DNA from: CAZGUX01 sp046160045
GTDB lineage: Bacteria > Acidobacteriota > Terriglobia > Bryobacterales > Bryobacteraceae
Assembly: GCA_046160045.1 (NCBI GenBank)
Contig: JBJXGR010000492.1
Coordinates: 1 to 10,857 of the forward strand
Length of the DNA stretch: 10,857 nucleotides
Direction of reading: 5' to 3'
Both the position numbers and the translations under genes were made by a program. This document shows, piece after piece, positions 1 to 7,407 of the stretch (position 1 is the first letter of the stretch; each line of letters opens with the position of its first letter). Below the pieces are notes generated by a model that saw only the letters and a list, made by a program, of their open reading frames with translations, did not search any database and was not told the origin of the DNA.

Positions 1-2814
1 GATTCACGCGAAGCGCTGCTGCGCGGCGGCAAATCCGGAGCCGCCGTCGTACCCGGAAATGGCGCCGCCAGTCTGCTCATCCAGGTGTTGGAGCAAACCG
101 CGAAGATCAAGATGCCGCCCAGCGGAAAGCTTCCCGAGGAGTTGATCGCGGCCTTCCGCAGGTGGGTCGACCTCGGCGCGCCCTTTGGAGCGACGTTGGC
201 CGCCAAACCTGCGAATTGGTGGTCTCTTCGTCCGTTAACCCGCCCGCCGGTTCCCGAAGTTTCTTCCAGCGATGTCCACTGGGTCCGCACTCCCGTCGAT
301 CGTTTCATCGCGGCCAAACTCCGCGAGAAGAATCTGTCGCCCTCTTCCGAAGCCGGCAGGAGAACCATGCTGCGCCGCGTCTCCTTCGACCTGACCGGGC
401 TTCCGCCCACACCCGAAGAGATGTCCGCTTTCCTGTCCGACCCTGCGGCGGATGCTTACGAAAAGGTGGTCGACCGCCTGCTCGACAGTCCGCGCTATGG
501 CGAGCGCTGGGCCCGCCACTGGATGGACGTGGTGCACTTCGCCGAGACCGACGGCTACGAGTCGGACATGATCCGCGAGAACTCCTGGCCCTATCGCGAT
601 TATTTGATCCGCTCCTTCAACGCCGACAAGCCGTACCCGCAATTTATTCAGGAGCAGGTCGCGGGCGACGTCCTGTTTCCTCGCAATCCGGACGGTGTCA
701 TCGCCACCGGCCTCCTCGCTGCCGGTCCTTTTGACTCCAACACCATTCCCCCCTTTTCCCCCGATCGTCCCGACGTGCTTCGCGCCTATGCCCTCGACCG
801 CGACGACATGATCCAGACGGTGATGGCCAGTTTCAACAGCATGACCGTGCACTGCGCCCGCTGTCATGACCACAAGTTCGATCCGATTCCGCAAAAGGAT
901 TACTACCGTCTGCAGGCGGTCTTCGCCGGTATCGATCGCGCCGACCGGCCTTATGATGAGGACGCGCAAGTACACGCGAGACGTCAGGAACTGCTGCGAA
1001 CCCGGCAGGCGCTCGAGCGGCGCGATCCCGAGATTGTTGCCGCCCTCCTGGAGCCGAATCGCCAGGCCGATGCCGCGGCGTGGGCTTCATCCGCTCGCGC
1101 GCGCCTGATCGACTGGACCCCGCTCCGGCCGGCAGCCGCTTCTTCGAAGAACGGCGTGACCCTGCAGACTCTGGACGACGGCTCGCTGCTGGCCTCCGGA
1201 CCCATACCCGAGTCCGACACCGTGTCGATCACCGTGAAACCCGGCACGCGGGACGTCACCGCTATGCGCCTGGAGTTCCCGCCGCACTTGAGCCTGCCGA
1301 TGGGCGGGCCCGGCCGGTCGAGCCAGGCCAGTTTTCTGATCGGCGAGATCACGGTGACGGCGATGACCGGTTCCGATGCCGTTCCTGTTTGCCTGGGCAA
1401 ACCCCTGGCCGACTACGAATACGAAGGCTCTCCCATCTCCGCCGTGGCCGACGGAAAGCCTGGTACCAGTTGGCGCAATTATCCGCGGCACGGCGAATAC
1501 CGCCAGATCGTGCTGCCGTTCTCGACCAAGCTGCGGCTGTCGGCCGGCGACACGCTCTTCGTGGAGATTCAGCAGGGCGGCGTACAGATGGTCGGCCGTG
1601 TCCGCGTCTCCGTCACCGGCCAGCCTCTGCCCCAATCACTGGAATTGGCTTCTCCCGTTGTTGCGTCGGCCGTCGCGATTCCCCCAGCAGATTGGTCGCT
1701 CGAGCAGAAGCGCGAAATCGCGGCCCACGCCTGGCGGCAATCCATCGAGCAGCAGCTTGCTGCCCTGCCCAAGCCGAAGTGGGTCTATGCCGCCGCGAAC
1801 GACTTCGCACCGAAGGGCTGGTTCTCCTCCGTGCGCTTTCCCCGGCCGATCCCGGTGCTCGAACGGGGAGAGGTCGAAAAGCCCGGCGAGCTGATGGGCC
1901 CCGGCGCTCTCTCGTGTGTCGCCGAATTGTCTGCGCGGTTCCACCTTGCCAATCCCAATGAGGAAGGACAGCGCCGGGCGGCCCTGGCGCGCTGGCTGAG
2001 CGATCCGGCGAATCCTCTCACCTGGCGGTCCATCGTCAACCGCGTCTGGCATTATCACTTTGGCCGGGGCATCGCCGAGACGTTGAATGATTTTGGACGG
2101 ATGGGCTCCGCCCCCACGCATCCGGAGCTGCTCGATTGGCTCGCCGTGGAATTCCGCGAAAGCGGCGGCTCGCTGAAGCGTCTCCATCGCATCCTGGTCA
2201 CGAGCGCGGTCTACCGGCAATCGTCCAAACCCAACGCGGACCATCAGAAGCTGGATGCCGACAACCGCTACCTGTGGCGCATGAATCGAGGACGGCTGGA
2301 TGCGGAGTCGGTCCGCGACGCCGTCCTCGCCGTCAGCGGCCGCCTGAGCTTGGCCGGGGTTGGGCCTTCCGTGCGGCAGGCGGTCGTGGGTAAGGGCGTC
2401 GCCAGCGCGCCCGCTCCCGACTACGCCGTATTCGACTGGGACAGCGCCGGGGCCGGCCGCCGCAGCGTCTACCGCTATTCCTTCCGCACCTTGAGCGATC
2501 CGTTCATGGACGCGCTCAATTGTCCCAACGCCTCGCAGATGACGCCGGCGCGCACGCAGTCGGTCGACCCGTTGCAGGCTCTGGTGTTGTTGAACAATCC
2601 CTTTATGACGCGGCACAGCGAGCATCTCGCGGCCCGCGTTCAGGCGATGGCCGATACTCCGGAAGGGCGGATCGCCGCGCTCTATCGCCTGGCGTTTCTG
2701 CGCGAGCCAATAGCCGGCGAACTTGCCGAGGCCCGCCAATACGCGAGCCAGCACGGCCTCGCCAATCTGTGCCGTGTGATACTGAACAGCAACGAGTTCA
2801 TGTTTGTGAATTAG
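1..2814 (+). CDS. PSCyt1-DUF1549-DUF1553 cytochrome-like protein (5' end outside window)
   Basis: The reading frame is open from base 1, so the start and the first heme motif of PSCyt1 lie upstream; 937 residues are visible. Residues 1 to about 60 are the PSCyt1 tail (ALLRGG, VVPGN, SLLIQ, then MPP.GKLP and RRWVDLGAPF). Residues about 98-310 are DUF1549/PSCyt2, with the FDLTGLPPTPEE, SPRYGERWARHWMD and AGD blocks and a c-type heme motif C285-A-R-C288-H289 (bases 853-867) followed by DHKFDPI. Residues about 375-540 are an inserted beta-rich region (RLEFPP, GGPGRS, SFLIGEITV, later a DGKPGTSW block). Residues about 658-905 are DUF1553/PSD1 (RWLSDPANPLTWRSIVNRVW, NDFGRMG.PTHPELLDWLA, SVYRYSFRT, QALVLLNNPF). 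The family is common in Planctomycetota, Verrucomicrobiota and Acidobacteriota, is usually exported, and is normally encoded next to DUF1501, as here. Electron transfer or polymer breakdown has been suggested for the family; the substrate cannot be told. The family call is firm, the function is not. Confidence 0.93.
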   Translation, partial: DSREALLRGGKSGAAVVPGNGAASLLIQVLEQTAKIKMPPSGKLPEELIAAFRRWVDLGAPFGATLAAKPANWWSLRPLTRPPVPEVSSSDVHWVRTPVDRFIAAKLREKNLSPSSEAGRRTMLRRVSFDLTGLPPTPEEMSAFLSDPAADAYEKVVDRLLDSPRYGERWARHWMDVVHFAETDGYESDMIRENSWPYRDYLIRSFNADKPYPQFIQEQVAGDVLFPRNPDGVIATGLLAAGPFDSNTIPPFSPDRPDVLRAYALDRDDMIQTVMASFNSMTVHCARCHDHKFDPIPQKDYYRLQAVFAGIDRADRPYDEDAQVHARRQELLRTRQALERRDPEIVAALLEPNRQADAAAWASSARARLIDWTPLRPAAASSKNGVTLQTLDDGSLLASGPIPESDTVSITVKPGTRDVTAMRLEFPPHLSLPMGGPGRSSQASFLIGEITVTAMTGSDAVPVCLGKPLADYEYEGSPISAVADGKPGTSWRNYPRHGEYRQIVLPFSTKLRLSAGDTLFVEIQQGGVQMVGRVRVSVTGQPLPQSLELASPVVASAVAIPPADWSLEQKREIAAHAWRQSIEQQLAALPKPKWVYAAANDFAPKGWFSSVRFPRPIPVLERGEVEKPGELMGPGALSCVAELSARFHLANPNEEGQRRAALARWLSDPANPLTWRSIVNRVWHYHFGRGIAETLNDFGRMGSAPTHPELLDWLAVEFRESGGSLKRLHRILVTSAVYRQSSKPNADHQKLDADNRYLWRMNRGRLDAESVRDAVLAVSGRLSLAGVGPSVRQAVVGKGVASAPAPDYAVFDWDSAGAGRRSVYRYSFRTLSDPFMDALNCPNASQMTPARTQSVDPLQALVLLNNPFMTRHSEHLAARVQAMADTPEGRIAALYRLAFLREPIAGELAEARQYASQHGLANLCRVILNSNEFMFVN

Positions 2815-2818
2815 CCCG

Positions 2819-4273
2819 ATGCCGGATCGACCACAACCCGAACGAATCCAGGGCGCGGCCGCCCGCTGCTCCCGGCGCGAACTGCTCTTTCGTACCGCCA
2901 ACGGCTTTGCCGGCATCGCCATGGCCTACCTCGCCGGCCGCGAATCGCTCGCCGCGGACCCTCGGAATGAACTCAACGGCGGCCTTCACCATCGCGCCAA
3001 GGTGCGCCGCGTGATCCAGTTGTTCATGAACGGCGGCGCGAGCCAACTCGACACCTTCGACTACAAACCCGTTCTCGTCAAGCGGCACGGCGAGCGTCCC
3101 GACCCGAAGAGCGTCGACACGCCGGGCGACAACTGGGGCGCTTACATGAAGAGCCCCTTCGAGTTCAAGCAATACGGGCAGAGTGGACGCTGGGTCAGCA
3201 GCATGTACCCGCAACTGGCCCAACGGGTGGACGACATCGCCTTCCTGATGGCGATGACCGCCAAGACGAACACGCACGGGCCGGCCAGCTTCCTGATGAA
3301 CACCGGGTTCCTTCTTCCGGGCTTCCCCTCAATGGGCGCTTGGATCTCCTACGGACTCGGCACCCTCAACGACAATCTGCCGACGTTCGTCGTGCTGCCC
3401 GACGCCAGGGGACTGCCTTACAACCAGACGGCCAATTTCCAGGCGGGCTTCCTCCCGATGGCGCATCAGGGAACCGTGATCTACGCGAGTTCGCCCAATC
3501 CGATCCCCGACCTCTTCCCCGCCCCCGCAGCCCGATACATCACCGGCGAAAGCACCAAGGACGGTCTGCGCTTGCTCGAAGCGATGAACCGCCGCCACCT
3601 GGCCGAGTTGGAAGGCGAATCGGCGCTAGAGGCGCGCATCGCTTCCTACGAACTCGCCGCCCGCATGCAGGTCAGCGCACCCGAAGTGTTCGACCTGGCC
3701 AAAGAGACCGAAGCCACCCGGAAGCTGTACGGCCTGGACCGGAAAGAGACCGAGGATTTCGGACGCCGTTGTCTGATGGCCCGCCGCATGGTGGAGCGGG
3801 GTGTGCGGTTCGTTCAGGTCTGGAGCGGTCCGGGCGGCGCATCGTCCAATTGGGACAACCACTCCAGCATCGAAAAGGAATTGCCCCCCATGGCGGTTTC
3901 CACCGACCAGCCGATGGCGGGTCTGCTCACTGACCTGAAAGCGCGCGGATTGCTCGAAGACACGCTCGTAGTCTGGAGCACCGAGTTCGGCCGCACCCCG
4001 TATTCCCAAGGAGGGAAGGGCGGCCGGGATCACAACGGCGGCACGTTCGTGGCCTGGATGGCCGGAGCGGGCATCAGCGGTGGCGTCTCACACGGGGAAA
4101 GCGACGAACTCGGCGCGAAGGCGGCGACGGGCATCACGCGCTGCTACGACCTTCACGCCACCATCCTTCATCTGATGGGAGTGGACCACACGCGCCTGAC
4201 CTATCGCCACAACGGCATCGGGCGCCGCTTGACTGACGTGCACGGGCAACTGATCCGCGAAGTGCTTGCCTAA
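2819..4273 (+). CDS. Tat-exported DUF1501 family protein (copy A)
   Basis: This 484-residue protein starts 4 bases after the stop of the DUF1549/DUF1553 gene, so the two are surely co-transcribed. The N-terminus carries a twin-arginine signal: S-R19-R20-E-L-L, a hydrophobic stretch at about 24-40, and a possible cleavage site near A45-A46. This supports the ATG at 2819 even though the Shine-Dalgarno is weak. DUF1501 belongs to the alkaline-phosphatase/sulfatase-like fold group. The expected blocks are present: LFMNGGASQLDTFDYKP (68-84), TNTHGP (150-155), WDNH (345-348), STEFGRTP (387-394), GRDHN (402-406) and DLHATILH (444-451). The Asp and His residues in these blocks are likely metal ligands by analogy with the superfamily. 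Length is normal for the family and no key block is missing. The protein probably acts as a periplasmic or surface hydrolase together with its cytochrome-like partner; the substrate is unknown. Confidence 0.93.
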   Translation: MPDRPQPERIQGAAARCSRRELLFRTANGFAGIAMAYLAGRESLAADPRNELNGGLHHRAKVRRVIQLFMNGGASQLDTFDYKPVLVKRHGERPDPKSVDTPGDNWGAYMKSPFEFKQYGQSGRWVSSMYPQLAQRVDDIAFLMAMTAKTNTHGPASFLMNTGFLLPGFPSMGAWISYGLGTLNDNLPTFVVLPDARGLPYNQTANFQAGFLPMAHQGTVIYASSPNPIPDLFPAPAARYITGESTKDGLRLLEAMNRRHLAELEGESALEARIASYELAARMQVSAPEVFDLAKETEATRKLYGLDRKETEDFGRRCLMARRMVERGVRFVQVWSGPGGASSNWDNHSSIEKELPPMAVSTDQPMAGLLTDLKARGLLEDTLVVWSTEFGRTPYSQGGKGGRDHNGGTFVAWMAGAGISGGVSHGESDELGAKAATGITRCYDLHATILHLMGVDHTRLTYRHNGIGRRLTDVHGQLIREVLA

Positions 4274-4277
4274 GTCG

Positions 4278-5696
4278 TTAGGAGAGGATCTCCGTAATCA
4301 CCCGCCCGCCGATATCGGTCAGTTTCTTATAGCGGCCGGCGTGCAGAAACGTGAGCCGATCCTGATCGAGGCCGAGCAAGCGCAGCAGCGTCGCATGGAC
4401 ATCCCGCAGCGGGATCGGTTCTCCCGCGGCGCGCACGGCGAAGTCGTCCGTCTCGCCGAACGTCGCGCCGCCCTTGATGTTGCCGCCGGCCATCCACACC
4501 ACCAGGCCGTATTGATTGTGGTCGCGGCCAGGCTTGTCGGTGATCAGGTTGTTGTCGAACGGCGTGCGGCCCATCTCGGATGCCCACACCACCAGCGTGT
4601 CGTCCAGAAGCCCACGCGACTTCAGATCCTTCAGCAGGCCGGCGATCGGCTGATCGACCTCGCGGCAGTGCTTCGGAATGCGGCCCTGGATATCGCCATG
4701 GTCGTCCCACCGGTCGCCGCCGGCGCCGTGCAGCACCATCACGCAGCGAACGCCCCGCTCCACCATCCGCCGGGCCATCAGGCATTGGCGTCCGAACGGC
4801 TCGGCCGCCGGATCTTCCAGGCCGTACAGCCTGCGCGTGGCTTCCGACTCCTGGCCGAGATCCACCAGTTCCGGCGCCTTCGACTGCATCCGGAACGCCA
4901 GTTCATACGCGGCGATGCGCGCTTCGAGTTCGCCCGTGTTCGTGCGGGCCCCGCTGTGCGCCTCGTTGAACCACTTCAGCAGGTCGAGTTCCGAGCGCTG
5001 CGCCTGCTCGCTGACGCCTTGCGGGCGATTGAGATCGACGATGGGCGTCGCCCCGCTGCGGAACAGCGTGCCTTGATAGGCCGCCGGCAGGAAGCCGTTG
5101 CCCCACACTCCCGCGCCGCCGATCGTCGCGCCCCGCCGGTCCCCGAGCACGATGAATCCCGGCAGATCCTGATTCTCGCTGCCGAGGCCATAGGTGACCC
5201 ACGCACCGATCGAGGCGCCCCCGGGGAACTGGGTGCCGGTGAGCGTATGATAGACCGCCGGCCCGTGATTGTTGTTGTCCACCTTGACGCCGTGAATGAA
5301 CGCCAGGTCGTCCACCACCCTACTCAGATGCGGCATCAGCGGCGTCATCCATCGCCCCGACTGCCCGCATTGCTTCAGCGGCGCGACCGGCGGAATCACC
5401 CGATTGGGCGCGGCGGAGAACGTAGCGATCTCGCCGATGGTCCGTTCCGCTTTGGGCATCTGTTTGCCCGCCATCTGGAGCAGTGCGGGCTTGTGCTCGA
5501 ACAGATCCATCTGGCTGACGCCGCCTTCCATGAACAGGAGGATCACGTTCTTGGCCTTGGCGGGAACGTGCGCCGGACGTGGCAGTAGAGGATTGTCAGC
5601 GCGCGCGGCGTGCGCATCGCGAGCCATCAGGTGGCTGAGCGCCACGCCGCCGAGACCGAGATAGGAGTTCAGAAACAGGTCGCGTCGTGAGATCAT
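4278..5696 (-). CDS. Tat-exported DUF1501 family protein (copy B)
   Basis: This 472-residue DUF1501 protein is a paralogue of the one encoded at 2819-4273. The frame is open further upstream to 5939, but the ATG at 5696 is chosen because it begins a near-perfect Tat signal (M-I-S-R4-R5-D-L-F-L, then a hydrophobic stretch to about A28-H-A30) and has GGAG at 5704-5707, 7 bases upstream. The family blocks are LLFMEGGVSQMDLFEHKP (53-70), NNNHGP (141-146), WDDH (330-333), ASEMGRTPF (372-380), GRDHN (390-394) and DVHATLL (432-438), so the putative metal site looks intact. Compared with copy A, the stretch between GRTP and GRDH is longer. It is the last gene of the minus-strand block, 40 bases after the glycosyltransferase gene, and unusually has no DUF1549/DUF1553 partner beside it on its own strand. 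Its stop lies 4 bases from that of copy A, in the opposite direction. It is probably exported; the substrate is unknown. Confidence 0.93.
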   Translation of the reverse strand: MISRRDLFLNSYLGLGGVALSHLMARDAHAARADNPLLPRPAHVPAKAKNVILLFMEGGVSQMDLFEHKPALLQMAGKQMPKAERTIGEIATFSAAPNRVIPPVAPLKQCGQSGRWMTPLMPHLSRVVDDLAFIHGVKVDNNNHGPAVYHTLTGTQFPGGASIGAWVTYGLGSENQDLPGFIVLGDRRGATIGGAGVWGNGFLPAAYQGTLFRSGATPIVDLNRPQGVSEQAQRSELDLLKWFNEAHSGARTNTGELEARIAAYELAFRMQSKAPELVDLGQESEATRRLYGLEDPAAEPFGRQCLMARRMVERGVRCVMVLHGAGGDRWDDHGDIQGRIPKHCREVDQPIAGLLKDLKSRGLLDDTLVVWASEMGRTPFDNNLITDKPGRDHNQYGLVVWMAGGNIKGGATFGETDDFAVRAAGEPIPLRDVHATLLRLLGLDQDRLTFLHAGRYKKLTDIGGRVITEILS

Positions 5697-5703
5697 CGCT
5701 TGA

Positions 5704-5707
5704 CTCC
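5704..5707 (-). promoter_or_regulatory. Ribosome binding site of DUF1501 copy B
   Basis: GGAG on the minus strand, 7 bases before the ATG at 5696. It helps decide the start against the longer open frame that runs into the glycosyltransferase gene. Confidence 0.6.
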
Positions 5708-5729
5708 GTCCGCCCGCAGACGTTCCCCT

Positions 5730-5735
5730 ATTGTA
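5730..5735 (-). promoter_or_regulatory. Possible -10 element ahead of DUF1501 copy B
   Basis: The minus strand reads TACAAT just after the stop of the glycosyltransferase gene, 33 bases before the ATG at 5696. It matches five of six bases of the sigma-70 -10 consensus in a very GC-rich setting. No good -35 hexamer is found 16-18 bases upstream, so this is only a candidate for an internal promoter that would let the DUF1501 gene be expressed apart from the genes upstream. Confidence 0.22.
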
Positions 5736-5736
5736 C

Positions 5737-7407
5737 TCACTTGCGTGCCAGCATTTCCTCCCATACCTTCTTCTGCACGCGGCCGATCGCCCGCCAGTCG
5801 AATTGCTGCTCGGCCAGCAGGCGGGCCCGCGCGGCGAGACGCGCCCGCTCGGCCGGGTCCTCCAGCAAGCGTTCCACGCCATCGGCGAAGGCGGAGGCCT
5901 CGTCCGCAATCCAGATGGTGCGGCCGTGCTCGAGACCAAGTCCGGCGCAACCGCACGTCGTCGAGACGATGGCCCGACCCATCGCCATCGCCTCCAGCAC
6001 CTTCAGGTTCGTGCCGGCCGAGACCAGCGTCGGCACGATCACCAGGTTGGCCTCGGCATACAGCGGCTGAACGTCGCGGACGAAATCGTGCATCCGGACA
6101 CTCGCATCGGCTTCGAGGTCGACGCCGGTGAACTGACGCCAGTACAACCGATGATCGCGGCCCGCGACCACGGTCCACTCGGCGTTCGGGACGCGGCTTC
6201 GAACCCGCGGCCAGACCTGGTCGCGGAAGAAGCGAAACGCCACCAGGTTCGGAAAGTGGTTGAACGACCCCACGAAGAGGATCCGCCGCGCCGGCGGTTC
6301 CGGTGTGGGCGTGAATCGTTCCAGGTCGACCCCGTTGGGAATCACGCGCACCCTCCGGGAACCGCGGGCCATGCTCGCATCCTTTTCCGACATGACGATC
6401 ACGCCGGGAAAGCGGCGGAGCGCGCGGTTTTCGAAGAGCCGCCACCGCCGCCAGTTCCACCACGCTCCGACAGTCCTGTCGCGATCGTAGACCTGGCGAT
6501 ACAGATCCTGCGTCAGGTCGTGTTCCACCAGCAGGTCGCCGCGGTAGGAGGCCAGTTGGGTGTACTCCACCTGGAGCAATTCAAGCGCAGGCTCGCGCTC
6601 GAGCAGGCCGCGCATGACCGGCGAATCGAATTCACCGGCTTCCGGAGGCCGCAGCGTCGACCAGCGCGGTTCCCGATAGCGCGGCGGCGCGACCGCGACG
6701 ACCTTCGCGCAGACCTCGAGCAGTGGCCCGAACTCCTGCAGTGCCGGATCCTTGGCGAACGCGAACAGGACGACATCGAAATCCCGGGCCGCCTCGCGAA
6801 TCAGATGATAGATGCGCACCGCCCCTCCGTGCGTGAGCGGATAGGGAAAATACGGGGACAGAATGCCCACGCGCCGCCGCCGTGGGTCGCAGGCCCGTCC
6901 TTCGGCCACATACACGTCATTGGGAATCACGGTGCGGTCGCGCTTCCACGGCCACAGCCACGAAGGCCGCAGATAGATACGATCGAGCGGGACGCCGCGC
7001 CAGAACAGCAGCGATGCGGCCGGCGTGCTCAATTGCAGATGATGGCGTTCGAGGTTCCGGTTGTAGGCGAGCACCCGGTTGGGCGTCAACGCGAACGCCG
7101 CTGCCCGGAGTGGATGGGGTTCGCCGTCGAACAGGACGGGCGCCAGGCCGACGCGAAGGCGGCGAAACGCGTGGAGCACTTCCAGCGGCAGACTGGAACC
7201 GTCGTGAACGCGAATCACGGTGAAGCCCTCGTACTCAGCGGCTGGGTCCGTGGTGACGAGATAGTGCCGGCGCTCCGGCAGCAGTTCACGGACTTCCCGC
7301 AACATGCGCCGGGATAGTGCGGGGTCGCCGCTCCAGAAGCTTACGATCACGGCTTCGGGTTCAACGTCGAGGAGGCGAAACGCCCAGCGTTTGAGGGCCT
7401 GCTTCAC
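5737..7407 (-). CDS. Two-part glycosyltransferase: unidentified N-terminal domain plus GT4 (GT-B fold)
   Basis: A 556-residue protein. The GTG at 7407 overlaps the MFS transporter stop (GTGA), with GGGG 9 bases upstream at 7417-7420; the frame is open much further upstream, but only as an out-of-frame shadow of the transporter gene. Residues about 180-556 are a family 4 glycosyltransferase: GILSPYFPYPLTHGGAVR (181-198, the Gly-rich loop at 194-195), VIPNGVDLERF (355-365), RILFVGSFNHFPN (375-387), and SAGTNLKVLEAMAMG (463-477) with E472 as the second Glu of the EX7E motif; the first Glu position is A464, a change also seen in other GT4 subgroups. Residues 1 to about 165 form a separate alpha/beta-looking region (VIVSFWSGDPALSRRM, VLAYNRNLE) joined by a basic linker (RACDPRRRR, 171-179). 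It may be a vestigial or accessory Rossmann-like domain; I do not recognise it securely. It lacks a signal peptide or membrane helix, so it is probably cytoplasmic or membrane-associated, adding sugar to a surface glycan. Donor and acceptor are unknown. Confidence 0.9.
   Translation of the reverse strand: MKQALKRWAFRLLDVEPEAVIVSFWSGDPALSRRMLREVRELLPERRHYLVTTDPAAEYEGFTVIRVHDGSSLPLEVLHAFRRLRVGLAPVLFDGEPHPLRAAAFALTPNRVLAYNRNLERHHLQLSTPAASLLFWRGVPLDRIYLRPSWLWPWKRDRTVIPNDVYVAEGRACDPRRRRVGILSPYFPYPLTHGGAVRIYHLIREAARDFDVVLFAFAKDPALQEFGPLLEVCAKVVAVAPPRYREPRWSTLRPPEAGEFDSPVMRGLLEREPALELLQVEYTQLASYRGDLLVEHDLTQDLYRQVYDRDRTVGAWWNWRRWRLFENRALRRFPGVIVMSEKDASMARGSRRVRVIPNGVDLERFTPTPEPPARRILFVGSFNHFPNLVAFRFFRDQVWPRVRSRVPNAEWTVVAGRDHRLYWRQFTGVDLEADASVRMHDFVRDVQPLYAEANLVIVPTLVSAGTNLKVLEAMAMGRAIVSTTCGCAGLGLEHGRTIWIADEASAFADGVERLLEDPAERARLAARARLLAEQQFDWRAIGRVQKKVWEEMLARK
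7404..7407 (-). promoter_or_regulatory. GTGA stop/start overlap coupling transporter and glycosyltransferase
   Basis: On the minus strand the TGA of the transporter (7406-7404) shares bases with the GTG start of the glycosyltransferase (7407-7405). Such 4-base overlaps usually mean translational coupling by ribosome re-initiation, and they place both genes on one transcript. Confidence 0.7.

Noticed and set aside
1636..2922. Minus-strand open frame of 428 codons
   Set aside because: It is antisense to the DUF1553 part of the first gene, where conserved family blocks lie on the plus strand.
4281..4293. Short perfect hairpin GGAGA-GGA-TCTCC near the DUF1501 junction, considered as a terminator
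   Set aside because: The stem is 5 base pairs with a 3-base loop, lies in the last codons of copy B, and has no T run on either strand, so it is not an intrinsic terminator.
4266..5588. Long plus-strand open frame of 440 codons
   Set aside because: It is antisense to DUF1501 copy B, which has a clear Tat signal and all family motifs. The plus translation is Arg/His/Ala-rich with no recognisable domain, as expected for GC-rich shadow frames.
5697..5939. Upstream extension of DUF1501 copy B to 553 codons
   Set aside because: It would run over the end of the glycosyltransferase gene out of frame and bury the Tat signal; the ATG at 5696 has a good ribosome site.
5731..7317. Long plus-strand open frame of 528 codons
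   Set aside because: It is antisense to the glycosyltransferase, whose motifs are unmistakable. No domain is seen on the plus strand.
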